A stretch of 49,387 bases of DNA. Origin: a virus. Under the pieces are notes generated by a model. That model saw only the letters and a program-made list of their open reading frames with translations. It was not told the DNA's origin and did no database searches. Where the stretch lies: IMG/VR virus record IMGVR_UViG_3300032677_000048, positions 1-49,387 of that record. One strand, 5' to 3'. The translations under genes were made by a program, and so were the position numbers. Shown piece after piece: positions 48,707 through 49,387 of this stretch (position 1 is its first letter; every line of letters starts with the position of its first letter).

Positions 48707-49387
48707 TTATCTTCCTATAATACGATAGGCAAACTTCCAATCCCTTCCGAACCCAACTCTGTGAGATATACTAAACGAATCATGAGGATGTTCACACATA
48801 GCTACCATATCATCAGTACCTCTATTAGTATCCTCATGAATCTGTGCTAACATCTGTTGAGCCTTATTATAGTATTGAATGGCAGAGTTGGCATCCTTAT
48901 CTTCTTCTGCCCACAACTGTAAGCACTTAGTTATGATAACCTCATCATACCCAGGTGCAGGAAATTCATCAGTGTCATTGGAGAATGTAGGTAGAGCTTT
49001 TTTATATAACACTTCTACCCATCCTAACAATGGATTGATATTCGGTGGATACCAAGGCAAAGCTGAAATATCTACAATCTGAAACAATGCTCTTAGCTTA
49101 TCAGATGCGATGTATGAGATTTGATTACCATCAGCATCAGACAGAATAACATCATATTGATTAACTGCCGACTTAGTAAATGACGTGATATCATTATACT
49201 CATTAACCGTAGTCATAGTAGTCGAGGTCATTACTACGGTCTCGAACATATTCGATGACCCATCAGACGTACCAGATATATTAACTACAACTGGAGTAGA
49301 TTCAACTGCCTTAACTGAGATAGTTAAATAAGATTGGTTAGTTAGAGAAGTTTGCAATGGATACAAACCCTTCAATCGCCAATTGCG
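48707..49387 (-). CDS. Tail adaptor-like protein, C-terminal part (continues from the left window edge)
   Basis: An open frame that comes in from the right edge without a stop and ends at 48707. It continues in frame from the 81 codons at 1-243 (junction residues SHIA|RNWRLKGLYPLQ). The C-terminal part has a beta-rich centre and a helical stretch, YDEVIITKCLQLWAEEDKDA, similar to the helical segment of podoviral tail adaptors. A TTG at 49375 could be mistaken for a start but lies inside the gene. Confidence 0.6.
   Translation of the reverse strand, partial: RNWRLKGLYPLQTSLTNQSYLTISVKAVESTPVVVNISGTSDGSSNMFETVVMTSTTMTTVNEYNDITSFTKSAVNQYDVILSDADGNQISYIASDKLRALFQIVDISALPWYPPNINPLLGWVEVLYKKALPTFSNDTDEFPAPGYDEVIITKCLQLWAEEDKDANSAIQYYNKAQQMLAQIHEDTNRGTDDMVAMCEHPHDSFSISHRVGFGRDWKFAYRIIGR

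Noticed and set aside
1-49387. Lysogeny module
   Set aside because: No integrase, recombinase, repressor or att-like site next to a tRNA was found on either strand.

Overview
This window reads as one complete, circularly mapping genome of a short-tailed (podovirus-like) double-stranded DNA phage. A leftward gene is open at both edges of the window: 81 codons run off the left end and a 226-codon open stretch enters from the right end. Joining base 49387 to base 1 keeps the frame and gives one protein of about 307 residues. Every module expected of such a phage is present: terminase, portal, scaffold, capsid, tail adaptor and nozzle, lysis genes, large internal virion proteins, and a replication/recombination set. 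No integrase, excisionase or repressor was recognised, so a lytic lifestyle is likely. The host is unknown. Repeated sigma-54 promoters argue against a cyanobacterium, which lacks RpoN. The GNGSGLTNLP motif in one fibre protein and A/C-rich leaders with few Shine-Dalgarno sites would fit a Verrucomicrobiota-type host, but that is weak inference.

Layout. (1) Late genes, minus strand, transcribed from about 17.75 kb down through base 1, across the junction and on to 40.0 kb: three small genes, TerS, TerL, zinc-ribbon and small proteins, portal, scaffold, major capsid protein, secreted and fibre proteins, a lysis cassette (4.1-5.8 kb), tail fibres, nozzle, adaptor, and internal virion proteins ending with an 1804-residue protein. 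(2) A non-coding control region, 17.74-20.38 kb, with dyad repeats, nine 21-22 bp iterons, TTGACA boxes, a dense series of hairpins, one GC-rich gene with a strong terminator, and a very AT-rich tract; it is the best origin candidate. (3) Early/middle genes, plus strand, 20.38-40.04 kb: small unknown genes separated by long perfect inverted repeats, then SF2 helicase, ATP-dependent DNA ligase, a sigma-54 activator, a structured RNA locus, a Cas4/RecB-like nuclease, dNMP kinase, Sak4-like ATPase with a putative ssDNA-binding partner, a split family A DNA polymerase and a DUF3987-type ATPase.

The most striking system is transcriptional. The gene at 29923-30828 encodes a bacterial enhancer-binding protein (sigma-54 activator ATPase) with a GAFTDA loop and no DNA-binding domain. 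Five near-consensus -24/-12 sigma-54 promoters (TGGCAY-N5-TTGCT) sit at meaningful places: before the first late gene (17763-17778), before the major capsid gene (10403-10418), before a codon-biased middle gene (24173-24188), at the head of a structured RNA locus directly after the activator gene (30871-30886), and inside the late region ahead of the internal virion genes (48535-48550). I infer that the phage commandeers host RpoN holoenzyme for its middle and late programme. Transcripts predicted from three of these promoters carry hairpins at or near the 5' end; the capsid leader carries two hairpins with the same loop and covarying stems.

Other unusual elements are a 115-nt tRNA-like structure inside the RNA locus, a DNA polymerase split just before motif A by an in-frame, stop-containing, highly structured insert, a family of long inverted repeats around small early genes, and four copies of the 12-mer CGCGCGATCGCG in an AT-rich genome.
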